Shown here one piece after another: positions 24,483 to 31,619 of a DNA stretch of 64,000 nucleotides (position 1 is its first letter; every line of letters begins with the position of its first letter). The position numbers were made by a program, and so were the translations under genes. The DNA comes from Chloroflexi bacterium HGW-Chloroflexi-6 (GTDB lineage Bacteria > Chloroflexota > Anaerolineae > Anaerolineales > Villigracilaceae). Location: positions 163,263 through 227,262 of the forward strand of contig PHBU01000008.1 in the NCBI GenBank assembly GCA_002840685.1, in the 5' to 3' direction. Under the pieces are notes generated by a model. That model was not told the origin of the DNA. It saw only the letters and a list, made by a program, of their open reading frames with translations, and did not search any database.

Positions 24483-25232
24483 TTAACAGGTTTGGGGTTG
24501 TATTTGTACGCTCCGGCCGTCTTTCCCTTGCAGGGCCAGGCGGATTTCGGTCAGAGTGCGTGTTTCGAGTGTGAGGATGGTCGTACCGAGAAAAGCTTCC
24601 AGCATGTGCACATCGCCGCTTTGGATGAGCGGGTAGCTGCCCAAAGCGGGGAATTTGGCACGCGCCTGTTCGGGGGTGGTGTGGCGGGAAATTTCGAAGG
24701 CTTCGACCGGCCAGGTTTCAGAAACCAGGCCGAGAGTGGGAAAGAGTCCGTTGGTTGTCCGCTCGACGTGGGCCGGGATGACCAACCCGCCGAGCCGGTT
24801 GACGCGTTCGTAGATATCGTCGATACTGAAAGTAGTTGATGTCAGCAGCAGGCGCGGCTCAGTTCGGATGAACTCGCCCTCTTCGTCGACCACCAACTGT
24901 TCGCCAAAAAAATCGGGACGGTTGGCCAAGTCGGGCAGGGCGGCATCCACTTGTTTTTGCCATTCAGTGAGTTGTTCAAGGTTCTCAAACAGGCACAGGA
25001 TGTGAACATCCTCGCACGTCTGCACTTCCATGCCCGGCAAGACGACCAGCCCGCTGCCCTGGGCAGCTTTTTGAACGGCGGCCACGTTGGCGCTGGCGTT
25101 GTGGTCGGTGATGGCGATCAGGTCGATCTGACGTTCGATGGCCTCCTGCACGATCAGCGGTGGAATCATTTCGATTTCAGCGCAGGGTGAGAGCACCGTG
25201 TGGACGTGCAGGTCGGCGCGAAAGGTTTGCAT
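24483..25232 (-). CDS. PHP domain phosphoesterase
   Basis: A protein of about 249 residues starting at ATG 25232 (MQTFRADLHVHTVLSPC); the upstream extension overlaps the previous gene. PHP metal motifs: DLHVHT at residues 7-12, ITDHNA, PGMEVQT and IPAHVER, with a final SGDVHML. PHP proteins are metal-dependent phosphoesterases acting on histidinol phosphate, nucleotides or DNA ends. Together with the DRTGG and CBS/ATPase genes this is a block repeatedly seen beside Hnd-type hydrogenase genes, where its role is unknown. It is the last gene of the fdhD operon. Confidence 0.82.
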   Translation of the reverse strand: MQTFRADLHVHTVLSPCAEIEMIPPLIVQEAIERQIDLIAITDHNASANVAAVQKAAQGSGLVVLPGMEVQTCEDVHILCLFENLEQLTEWQKQVDAALPDLANRPDFFGEQLVVDEEGEFIRTEPRLLLTSTTFSIDDIYERVNRLGGLVIPAHVERTTNGLFPTLGLVSETWPVEAFEISRHTTPEQARAKFPALGSYPLIQSGDVHMLEAFLGTTILTLETRTLTEIRLALQGKDGRSVQIQPQTC

Positions 25233-25240
25233 AACTGGGC

Positions 25241-25585
25241 CTAAGCCTGGTGGATGCCCATCTCCCACAGTTTGCCGTCAATTTCATAGTTCGAGAGTGG
25301 TGTGGAAAGTAGGACGACACCCTGCTGGTTGGCTTTGTCGATGGTTGCCTGGTCGGGTTGGGCATCTTCGGTGATGACCACAGCCGCCACATCGAGCAGG
25401 GCGGCCACGGCCACGATGTTCAGGTGCGCCTGGAGCGTCATCCACAGGTAATCGTTTTTGGCTCCTGCCATGACACATGAGAGCAGGTCTGATGTGTAGC
25501 CGCCGGTCGGCGTGATGGCTGAAAAATCGCGCGATTCGGTCAGAACGGTTAGATCTAGTTTTTCGATGATTTGTTGCAGGTTCAT
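25241..25585 (-). CDS. DRTGG domain protein (second copy)
   Basis: A 114-residue protein. I choose the ATG at 25585, four bases after the upstream stop; an ATG at 25597 is an alternative overlapping that gene. It resembles the DRTGG fold found in phosphotransacetylase N-termini and CBS-DRTGG proteins, with SDLLSCVMAGAKNDYLWMT and AVVITEDAQPDQATIDKA. It is paralogous to the protein at 26584-26946 (SDVLAASQPDAILLT). Probably a small ligand-sensing or partner-binding module; no catalytic residues are visible. Confidence 0.72.
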   Translation of the reverse strand: MNLQQIIEKLDLTVLTESRDFSAITPTGGYTSDLLSCVMAGAKNDYLWMTLQAHLNIVAVAALLDVAAVVITEDAQPDQATIDKANQQGVVLLSTPLSNYEIDGKLWEMGIHQA

Positions 25586-25589
25586 AGGT

Positions 25590-26540
25590 TTATCCATGTG
25601 AATGTCCGGTAAGGGTTTCATTGGGCACAAGAATGCGCATGACTAGTTTTGTGCCTTTGCCAATGGTCGATTCGAGTTCAAGCGTATCGACACAGCGTTT
25701 CATGTTGACCAGCCCCATGCCCGCGCCGAAGCCCATTTCGCGCACCTGTTCGGTGGCGGTGGAGTAGCCGGGCTGCAGGGCCTGGGTAATATCCGGAATG
25801 CCAGGGCCGTCATCGACGGTGGACATGGTGATGCGGTGCGGCTCAACTTCCAGTTTTAAGATGCCGCCGTTGGTGCTGTGGATGATCAGATTCATCTCGG
25901 CTTCGTAAACGGCGATGCCACAGCGGCGGGTGATTTGCGGGTTGCCGCCCAGGCGCATCAGGGCCCGTTTGATGTTGCTGGATGCGTTGCCGCCGTGATT
26001 GAAATCGCGCGCCTTGATGTTGTAACGCAAAACGAGCGTGGTGCGGTCAGAGATGATATCCTCGAACAGGTGGCTGGCGCGGTAGCGGCGCACTTCTTCT
26101 TCTTGATAATCCCTTTGCAGGGCGATCAAGATGCCGCGAGTAATATCGCCTTTGGTGATCATGCCGACCAGCTTATTGTCTTCATTAACCACGGGCAGGC
26201 GTCCGAGTCGGCTGGCAGTGAAGGTTTCTATCGCCTTGACCACTGATTCATAATTGGCAACCGTCACCACTTCGTGGGTCATATATTTGCTGACCGGAGC
26301 TCCCAGTTCGCCTTTTTGCATGGCATGCACAATATCTTCCAGGCTCAAAATGCCTGCCAGCTCTTCGTTTTCAATCACTGGCACACCTGAAATGCGGTTA
26401 ATGCGTAAAATCTCGAGCACTTGCCCAAGCGGCATTTCGGGATCGGCGGTGTGCAGGTCTGTGGACATAACATCGCTAACTTTCAGATCATATGAAAGTT
26501 CCTCGACCCGGTTGATTTCGTGCGCATTCTGGTCGGTCAT
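25590..26540 (-). CDS. CBS-pair / GHKL ATPase fusion, anti-sigma-type signalling protein
   Basis: A 316-residue protein with the ATG at 26540; a longer frame overlaps the upstream gene. Residues about 15-140 hold two CBS motifs (VSDVMSTDLHTADPEMPL and YMTHEVVTVANYESVV), which usually bind adenine nucleotides. Residues about 180-310 form a serine-kinase/anti-sigma-like ATPase (YEAEMNLIIHS, VDDGPGIPD, GFGAGMGLVNMKR, GKGTKLVMRI). A protein of this type could report energy state by binding AMP/ATP and phosphorylating or sequestering a partner. It is set between two DRTGG genes, its probable partners. The target is not known. Confidence 0.8.
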   Translation of the reverse strand: MTDQNAHEINRVEELSYDLKVSDVMSTDLHTADPEMPLGQVLEILRINRISGVPVIENEELAGILSLEDIVHAMQKGELGAPVSKYMTHEVVTVANYESVVKAIETFTASRLGRLPVVNEDNKLVGMITKGDITRGILIALQRDYQEEEVRRYRASHLFEDIISDRTTLVLRYNIKARDFNHGGNASSNIKRALMRLGGNPQITRRCGIAVYEAEMNLIIHSTNGGILKLEVEPHRITMSTVDDGPGIPDITQALQPGYSTATEQVREMGFGAGMGLVNMKRCVDTLELESTIGKGTKLVMRILVPNETLTGHSHG

Positions 26541-26583
26541 GGTACGCCCACGGCGTCCGTATATTTCCTGCTCGGTTTGGGGT

Positions 26584-26946
26584 TTACTCGGCGGGCACAT
26601 TGGATTCAAAGCTCGGCAGTCCGGCCTGGTGCAGCCGGCCGCATAATTCGAACATGCCAAATGGGCTGGTGATCAACGGAATATTTTCCTGGTTGGCAAT
26701 ATTCAGGGTTTCAGCCTGGGGTTTCTTATCACGCACAAAGATGATCGCGCGGATATCGGCCATTTGGGCTGTGCGTACTACCTGTGGGTTGGTCAATCCG
26801 GTCAGCAGGATGGCATCGGGCTGGCTGGCGGCCAGCACATCGCTCATCAGATCCGCGCCAATCCCACCATGAATTTGAACCTGTAGTTCTATTTGTGGGT
26901 TGAGCAAAGTCCCATCCACAATCTTGATGATCTCTTGCAGTTCCAT
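26584..26946 (-). CDS. DRTGG domain protein (first copy)
   Basis: A 120-residue protein following fdhD by 25 bases. It has the DRTGG pattern: IHGGIGADLMSDVLAASQ, then DAILLTGLTNPQVVRTA and a last strand IPLITSPFGMFELCGRL. It is paralogous to 25241-25585. The domain is thought to be regulatory; no enzymatic residue is visible. Genomic position with fdhD and formate dehydrogenase suggests a redox or energy sensing role (inference). Confidence 0.75.
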   Translation of the reverse strand: MELQEIIKIVDGTLLNPQIELQVQIHGGIGADLMSDVLAASQPDAILLTGLTNPQVVRTAQMADIRAIIFVRDKKPQAETLNIANQENIPLITSPFGMFELCGRLHQAGLPSFESNVPAE

Positions 26947-26971
26947 GTAAAGAAAGATCCTTTCCTTCTGT

Positions 26972-27760
26972 CTATCCTTGCGCGACGCGTTCTATTTCCA
27001 GAATGCGATGCGGGTGTGTGTAAACTGTGAACCTATCGCGGCGCGCATAACCGATCAGCGTAATGCCCGCGTTTTCGGCAATTTCGACTGAAAGCGAACT
27101 GGGCGAGGTGCGCGAAATTACGATCGAAGCACCAATTTTGGCCGCTTTTTGGATCATCTCAGAGCTGATGCGCCCGGTGGTCAGCAAAATCTTATGCGCC
27201 AGGGCCGGTTTGTGCATCAGGTACAGGCCGGCGATCTTATCGAGTGTGTTGTGACGGCCAATATCTTCGGCCGCAAGCAAAATGTTCTCACCATCGCTCA
27301 GGGCAGATGTATGGACTCCACCGGTTTGTTTGTACAGATCCTGGGCATCGAATAATTTGGCGGCCAGAGCCGAAACCTGGGCCGGAGTGACGCTCGCCCC
27401 GTTGGCCTGTCTCGCCGTTTGTGGGCCGGATTCAGTCTGTGAAGTCACCCCGCCTGTACACCCGGAAGTTTTACGCCAGTTCTTGGGCTGCTCCACACTG
27501 TGGGTCAGCCAGACATCAACGTTGTCGCCGTTTTCGCAGGTGCGCACCTCGGCAACCTCGTCCATGCTTGTGATGAAACCTTCATTGTAGAGAAAGCCAA
27601 CCGCCAATGCTTCAAGGTGGATCGGGGTACACATCAAGGTCAGCCAGGCTTCGCCATTGATCGTCAGGCTGACCGGTTTTTCAACGATGACTTCGGCGGG
27701 AACCACTTCGCCGGTTCCATTGCGGAACCAAGTGTATTCAATCGGTTTGGTTGTTTTCAT
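26972..27760 (-). CDS. fdhD: Formate dehydrogenase accessory sulfurtransferase FdhD
   Basis: A 262-residue protein with the FdhD hallmarks GFLYNEGFI (55-63), TGGVHTSALSD (147-157), AAEDIGRHNTLDKIAG and LLTTGRISSEM. FdhD passes sulfur from IscS to the molybdenum cofactor and is needed for formate dehydrogenase activity. The catalytic loop here is SGCTGG with one cysteine (Cys101), where E. coli has two (CGVCG), as in many Gram-positive homologues. First gene of an operon with the DRTGG/CBS/PHP block; an 18-bp palindromic operator lies 42 bases upstream, matching that before hndA. Confidence 0.92.
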   Translation of the reverse strand: MKTTKPIEYTWFRNGTGEVVPAEVIVEKPVSLTINGEAWLTLMCTPIHLEALAVGFLYNEGFITSMDEVAEVRTCENGDNVDVWLTHSVEQPKNWRKTSGCTGGVTSQTESGPQTARQANGASVTPAQVSALAAKLFDAQDLYKQTGGVHTSALSDGENILLAAEDIGRHNTLDKIAGLYLMHKPALAHKILLTTGRISSEMIQKAAKIGASIVISRTSPSSLSVEIAENAGITLIGYARRDRFTVYTHPHRILEIERVAQG

Positions 27761-27801
27761 AAGCTACCTGTAATTTTTAACACACAGTAATAAAAAACGT
27801 A

Positions 27802-27819
27802 TTGTGATAATAGTCACAA
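27802..27819. promoter_or_regulatory. Rex-like (or CRP/FNR-like) operator upstream of fdhD
   Basis: Second perfect TTGTGA-N6-TCACAA palindrome. On the minus strand a possible TATATT -10 box ends a few bases upstream of it, so the site covers the likely start of transcription, as at hndA. Confidence 0.68.
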
Positions 27820-27922
27820 TGAAGGAGTAATATATCACATTTCTTCTGCCTTTTCAGTGTAGCACGGGCATCAGCCAGCCGAAAGATGATGAATATCACT
27901 ATCTCTATCTGAATTAATACAA

Positions 27923-27960
27923 AAAGAAACCATTTCATATGACAAGAAAATGGTTTCTTT
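27923..27960 (-). terminator. Intrinsic terminator of the YHS/DUF402 unit
   Basis: A 13-bp stem (27923-27935 with 27948-27960); read on the minus strand it is followed by a T-run. It lies 28 bases after the YHS gene stop. Confidence 0.8.
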
Positions 27961-27988
27961 ATAGAGAGTTTATCGCCTGAAAAATTGC

Positions 27989-28198
27989 CTAATCGGATGA
28001 TACTTTTTTCGCCGATTTGCTGTGTGCGCTATAGAACCGGTCCGGGTCGGCCTTGAAGGCATCCAGGCAGAATTCGGTGCAGAAGTAGATGATGCGCCCC
28101 TGGTATTCGGCAGGGTAATAGTTTTCAGGGGCGGTGGTCATGGTTCGTCCGCAGACCAGCCGCGAGGCGGGCGCTTTCTTTTCTTGATCGTCAAGCAT
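27989..28198 (-). CDS. YHS domain protein
   Basis: A 69-residue protein starting at ATG 28198, eight bases inside the end of the DUF402 gene, so translationally coupled. After a short lysine-rich start, LVCGRTMTT, YPAEYQGRIIYFCTEFCLDAF and DPDRFY follow the YHS consensus, with three Cys (16, 40, 44) as the metal-binding set. YHS domains occur in copper/heavy-metal handling proteins and in toluene/phenol hydroxylase subunits. A metal chaperone or storage role is likely. Confidence 0.8.
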   Translation of the reverse strand: MLDDQEKKAPASRLVCGRTMTTAPENYYPAEYQGRIIYFCTEFCLDAFKADPDRFYSAHSKSAKKVSSD

Positions 28199-28832
28199 AG
28201 GCTTTTTGATCCCAGCCTTGCGGCAGGTTGGGGGCACTCCAGGATGGGTCGGGTTGCCAGTCGAGCCAGTGGTCATTGAGCGGGTAGGAGCGCTTTTCGA
28301 TGGCTGCCAGGATTTCGGGTTTGGCATTTTCGATGGCATCGACCCACTCTTCGCGCAGGACACCCTTCTGAATCCCATGCTGGTATTCGTTGGCATCTTT
28401 CCATTTCCGCGCAAAGGTTGGCTCGATAACCATATCCAGCTCGAGATCGAAGGTGTCAAATCCGCACTGGCTGCGGGTAAATGGAAGTTGAAAGTTGATG
28501 TAGTAACACAGAAACTGGCCGCTGGCATCATTCCAGATCAGGATGGTCGAATAAAATTTGGCCGGTTCAAGCAAAATCAAAAAGCGGTTGGTGTGCCAGC
28601 GGTAAGTTTCGAGCCTCCAGGGTTCGCTCAGACATTCATCCCAGCGTTCCCAGTTTCCGTTGTTCCCATGTTTTTGGTGGATGTATCCCCATGGGGCAAC
28701 ACATTCTGCACCTGGGGTGAGCAGCAAGGCAGTTTCATCTAAAGAGTCTTTTACAACCAGCACCGATTGCACATACCAGGGTTTGCCATTGTACATGCCT
28801 CGTAAAGCAACCTGATCGCCTGGGTTCCACAT
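28191..28832 (-). CDS. DUF402 family protein
   Basis: A 213-residue protein. The start is the ATG at 28832 with AAGGA ahead; an earlier in-frame ATG at 28856 lies inside the terminator hairpin. The C-terminal half is DUF402-like: YYINFQLPFTRSQCGFDTFD, LELDMVIEP and KDANEYQHGIQKGVL, with conserved acidic residues for metal-bound phosphates. The N-terminal part with a WNPGDQVALRG barrel-like strand matches larger DUF402 relatives. A phosphohydrolase activity is plausible. It is a separate branch from the DUF402 protein at 12316-12816. Confidence 0.75.
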   Translation of the reverse strand: MWNPGDQVALRGMYNGKPWYVQSVLVVKDSLDETALLLTPGAECVAPWGYIHQKHGNNGNWERWDECLSEPWRLETYRWHTNRFLILLEPAKFYSTILIWNDASGQFLCYYINFQLPFTRSQCGFDTFDLELDMVIEPTFARKWKDANEYQHGIQKGVLREEWVDAIENAKPEILAAIEKRSYPLNDHWLDWQPDPSWSAPNLPQGWDQKAYA

Positions 28833-28845
28833 GTATTTTCCTTTC

Positions 28846-28884
28846 AAAAAGGGCACTGACCTTGCCAGGCCGGTGCCCTTTTTT
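28846..28884 (-). terminator. Intrinsic terminator of the GH13 gene
   Basis: AAAAAGGGCAC (28846-28856) pairs with GTGCCCTTTTT (28873-28883), with a T-run on the minus strand directly after the glucosidase stop. Confidence 0.88.
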
Positions 28885-28886
28885 CA

Positions 28887-30593
28887 TCAAGCCAGTTCGG
28901 CGATCAAGACTTCGAATGCGCCCAGGCTGAGCTGCGAGAGATGCTCAGCCTTTTTGCTGCGCCCGGCAGATGAAAACAATATGCGTGCGTTTTTTTTGTC
29001 GGGCACGCTAAATTTGAGCTCGTGATGATTGGGGGAGTAGTTGAGTACTACCAAAACAGTTTGAGCAGGCGTATAGCGCAGGAAAGCGAGATAATCCTCG
29101 GCTTTTTCGTGGATGGGTTTGTATTCACCTTCGATCAGGGCGGGCGTTTGCTTGCGGATGCGCACCAGGCGCTTGTAGTAGGCAAGCAGAGCGTCAGGGT
29201 TGTCGTGCTGGTCGCGAACGGTGATGCCCTCGGCGTAGTTCGGGTTGACCGGCAGCCAGGTTTCAACATTGGCCGGGCTGAAGCCGCCATTGGCGGTGTT
29301 GTTCCAGTGCATCGGGGTGCGGTTCTTGTCGCGGGTCATCTCTCCGGCGCGTTGGGCGGCTTCGGCGGGGGCTACGCCGAGTTCATTGACCAATTGCTCG
29401 TAATACCAGGAGGCCATCGTGTCGCGCAGTTTGGCTGGATCGCTGATGATATAGTCGGTCATGCCGATCTCTTCACCGTTGTAGAAGAAGGGTGTTCCGC
29501 GCAGGGTCAGCACCAGCGCGGCATTGACGCGCGCCAGTTCGGCATCGTGCAGGCCATCGCCGAAGCGGGTATAAACACGCGAGCAATCGTGGTTGCCGAG
29601 GGTGTTGCAGCCCCAACCGCGGGTGGGGAGTTTGTCGAGACGGGCCAGCCGTTCCTTCTGGTTCTTGCGGATGTGGGCCGGGGTCAGCTTCTCGGCGCGC
29701 ATGAGCGGGAAGTTGAAAACCAGGTGCAGTTCGTCATTGCCATTGCCCATGTAGTCGATGTTGTCATCCTCGCCAACCAGCATGCGGTCGCCATCGTATT
29801 CGTCGATCACGGCGCGCAGTTCTTTCATCAGATCGTGCAGTTGCGGGCCGCCCCACTGGTTTTTGAACATATCGTGCCAGTATTTTTCGACCAGGGCCTT
29901 TTCTTCTGGGGTTTTGGCGGTTTCAGAGAAGCGGCGCAGTTCCGCCAGGTTCATCGGGACCGTGTGCGGGGTGAGGGCCGGGTCTTCGTAGATGGTGCCG
30001 AGCGCGTCGAGGCGGTAGCCATCCACGCCCAGATCCAGCCAAAAGCGGACGGCATCCCACATGGCCTGTTTGACTTCGGGGTTGCGCCAGTTCAGGTCGG
30101 GCTGCTGTTTCATGAAATAGTGATAATAATACTGGCCGCGCTCGGGGGAGTAAGTCCAGGCTTCGCCATCGAAGCAGGATTGCCAGTTGTTGGGTGGGGT
30201 GTCGGCCCAGACGTACCAGTCGGCTTTGGGGTTGTCGCGGCTCGATTTTGATTCGATGAACCAGGCGTGTTCGTCGCTGGTGTGGTTGAGCACCAGGTCG
30301 AGGATAACTTTTATGCCGCGCGCGTGTGATTCAGCCAGGAAGGTTTTGAAATCTTCGAGTGTGCCATATTCAGGGGCAACATCGCAGTAGTCGCTGACAT
30401 CGTAACCACAGTCCCAGTTGGGCGAAGGGAAGTGCGGGGAGAGCCAGATGCCGTCTATGCCGAGATCTTTGAGATAATCGAGTTTTTCGGTAATGCCTTT
30501 GAAGTCGCCAATCCCATCGCCGTTGCCGTCGGCGAACGAGCGCGGATAGATCTGGTAGAACAGGGCGGTTTGCCACCATTTAAGGGTTGTCAT
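28887..30593 (-). CDS. GH13 alpha-glucosidase (oligo-1,6-glucosidase/trehalose-6-phosphate hydrolase group)
   Basis: A 568-residue cytoplasmic enzyme without signal peptide. The four GH13 regions are present: DLVLNHTSDEH (99-109), GYRLDAL with nucleophile D196, LVGEDDN with acid/base E275, and LGNHDCSR with D336. The DGNGDGIGDFKGI calcium loop at the N-terminus places it in the subfamily of oligo-1,6-glucosidases, sucrose isomerases and related enzymes. It hydrolyses alpha-1,6 or alpha-1,4 glucosides from the non-reducing end; exact specificity is not clear. It appears monocistronic, with its own ribosome site and terminator. Confidence 0.9.
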   Translation of the reverse strand: MTTLKWWQTALFYQIYPRSFADGNGDGIGDFKGITEKLDYLKDLGIDGIWLSPHFPSPNWDCGYDVSDYCDVAPEYGTLEDFKTFLAESHARGIKVILDLVLNHTSDEHAWFIESKSSRDNPKADWYVWADTPPNNWQSCFDGEAWTYSPERGQYYYHYFMKQQPDLNWRNPEVKQAMWDAVRFWLDLGVDGYRLDALGTIYEDPALTPHTVPMNLAELRRFSETAKTPEEKALVEKYWHDMFKNQWGGPQLHDLMKELRAVIDEYDGDRMLVGEDDNIDYMGNGNDELHLVFNFPLMRAEKLTPAHIRKNQKERLARLDKLPTRGWGCNTLGNHDCSRVYTRFGDGLHDAELARVNAALVLTLRGTPFFYNGEEIGMTDYIISDPAKLRDTMASWYYEQLVNELGVAPAEAAQRAGEMTRDKNRTPMHWNNTANGGFSPANVETWLPVNPNYAEGITVRDQHDNPDALLAYYKRLVRIRKQTPALIEGEYKPIHEKAEDYLAFLRYTPAQTVLVVLNYSPNHHELKFSVPDKKNARILFSSAGRSKKAEHLSQLSLGAFEVLIAELA

Positions 30594-30741
30594 TTTTTCT
30601 CCGTGATTTGCAAATTATCGCAATGATACAGTAATTTTGATGTGGATTGGGGTATGTTCAAAAAATTGATTTATCTGGGGGGTTGCGTTTTTGTTTCTGG
30701 CGATCCGGCTTTTATGGCATCTGCGCAAACACAACTCATTA

Positions 30742-30768
30742 AAAGTGCCGAAGTTTTACTTCGGCACC
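30742..30768 (+). repeat. Dispersed palindromic element, copy 4
   Basis: GTGCCGAAGT (30745-30754) and ACTTCGGCAC (30758-30767) form a perfect 10-bp stem with a 3-base loop, in the gap between the GH13 gene and a histidine kinase gene. It matches the reverse copy at 22784-22809. Confidence 0.65.
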
Positions 30769-30793
30769 CGACAAGTTATTTTGAAGGTGAAGT

Positions 30794-31447
30794 CTATTTT
30801 GGCAGAACAAACTGGATCAGCCCGCTTTCGTCATCCCCTTGTGTGACGCGGAAGACACCGCCGTGCAGCTTAACAATTGACATCCCGATGTAGGAACTCA
30901 TGGTCAGGTCGATCTCGACAGGGATTGGGTTTGTTTTACCGTGGCTTTCAAGGCTGAACAAAAGCCCTTCGGGGTCTTGCTCGACTTTGATGGTGATCTG
31001 CGCCGGGAGCTGCGTGTACTCGGCCAGGTAAAGCGCCAGATTGAGAATGCCCTGGCGAAAGAGCGGTTCATCGGCTGTCACGGGAATTTCGGGCGCAAAG
31101 GTTTGTATCTCAAATTCGACCTGTTTGTCGGCTTTGTTTTGCTTCCAGTAGGCGACGATCTGGTTGAGCAGGCGATTGGCTTCACATTCGCCGGGTGTAA
31201 AGGATTTTTCTCCCCGGCTCAGGCGGGCCATATCAACCAGGTTGCTCATCATGCTCATGGCCTGGGTGCTGTTCTGGTAAACAGTGGTCAGGTCATCTTT
31301 TTGCATATCGCTGATCGGGCCAGACATGCCCTTCATCAGCATTTTTGTGAACCCCAGGATGCGGTTGAAGGGGGATTTCAGGTCGTGGGCTTCAGTGGAA
31401 ATGAATTCAGCCAGGTCGAATTGTTCGGGAAATTCAAATTTTTTCAT
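30794..31447 (-). CDS. Reduced histidine kinase-like protein
   Basis: A 217-residue soluble protein starting at ATG 31447 behind GAGG. The dimerisation/phosphoacceptor helix is good: STEAHDLKSPFNRILGF with H21. The rest resembles a GHKL fold, but the N-box lacks the usual asparagine (LFRQGILNLALYLAE) and there is no DxGxG or GxGLG box, only SSYIGMSIVKLHGG. It has no membrane or sensor domain. It may be phosphorylated by another kinase, or act as a phosphotransfer protein or scaffold, rather than use ATP itself. No response regulator is adjacent. Confidence 0.72.
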   Translation of the reverse strand: MKKFEFPEQFDLAEFISTEAHDLKSPFNRILGFTKMLMKGMSGPISDMQKDDLTTVYQNSTQAMSMMSNLVDMARLSRGEKSFTPGECEANRLLNQIVAYWKQNKADKQVEFEIQTFAPEIPVTADEPLFRQGILNLALYLAEYTQLPAQITIKVEQDPEGLLFSLESHGKTNPIPVEIDLTMSSYIGMSIVKLHGGVFRVTQGDDESGLIQFVLPK

Positions 31448-31556
31448 AAAGACCTCAATGACAATCAAAGCAACGATACCTTGATTTTACTTGAATTCAT
31501 CCTTTTCGATGCTTACAGAACCTTCCATTTTTCTTAAGCGAGAGATCATTAAAATA

Positions 31557-31591
31557 AAAAGGGTACCTGCGGTGAGCAGATACCCTTTTTT
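31557..31591 (-). terminator. Intrinsic terminator of the subtilase gene
   Basis: AAAAGGGTA and TACCCTTTT form a stem with a 15-base loop; a T-run follows on the minus strand, 29 bases after the gene's stop. Confidence 0.78.
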
Positions 31592-31619
31592 GTTACTTAC
31601 GATATACCGCGGCTAACAA

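Noticed and set aside
29022..30251. A 409-codon open frame opposite the GH13 gene
   Set aside because: It is the antisense shadow of a well-supported enzyme; composition is unlike a protein and there is no ribosome site.
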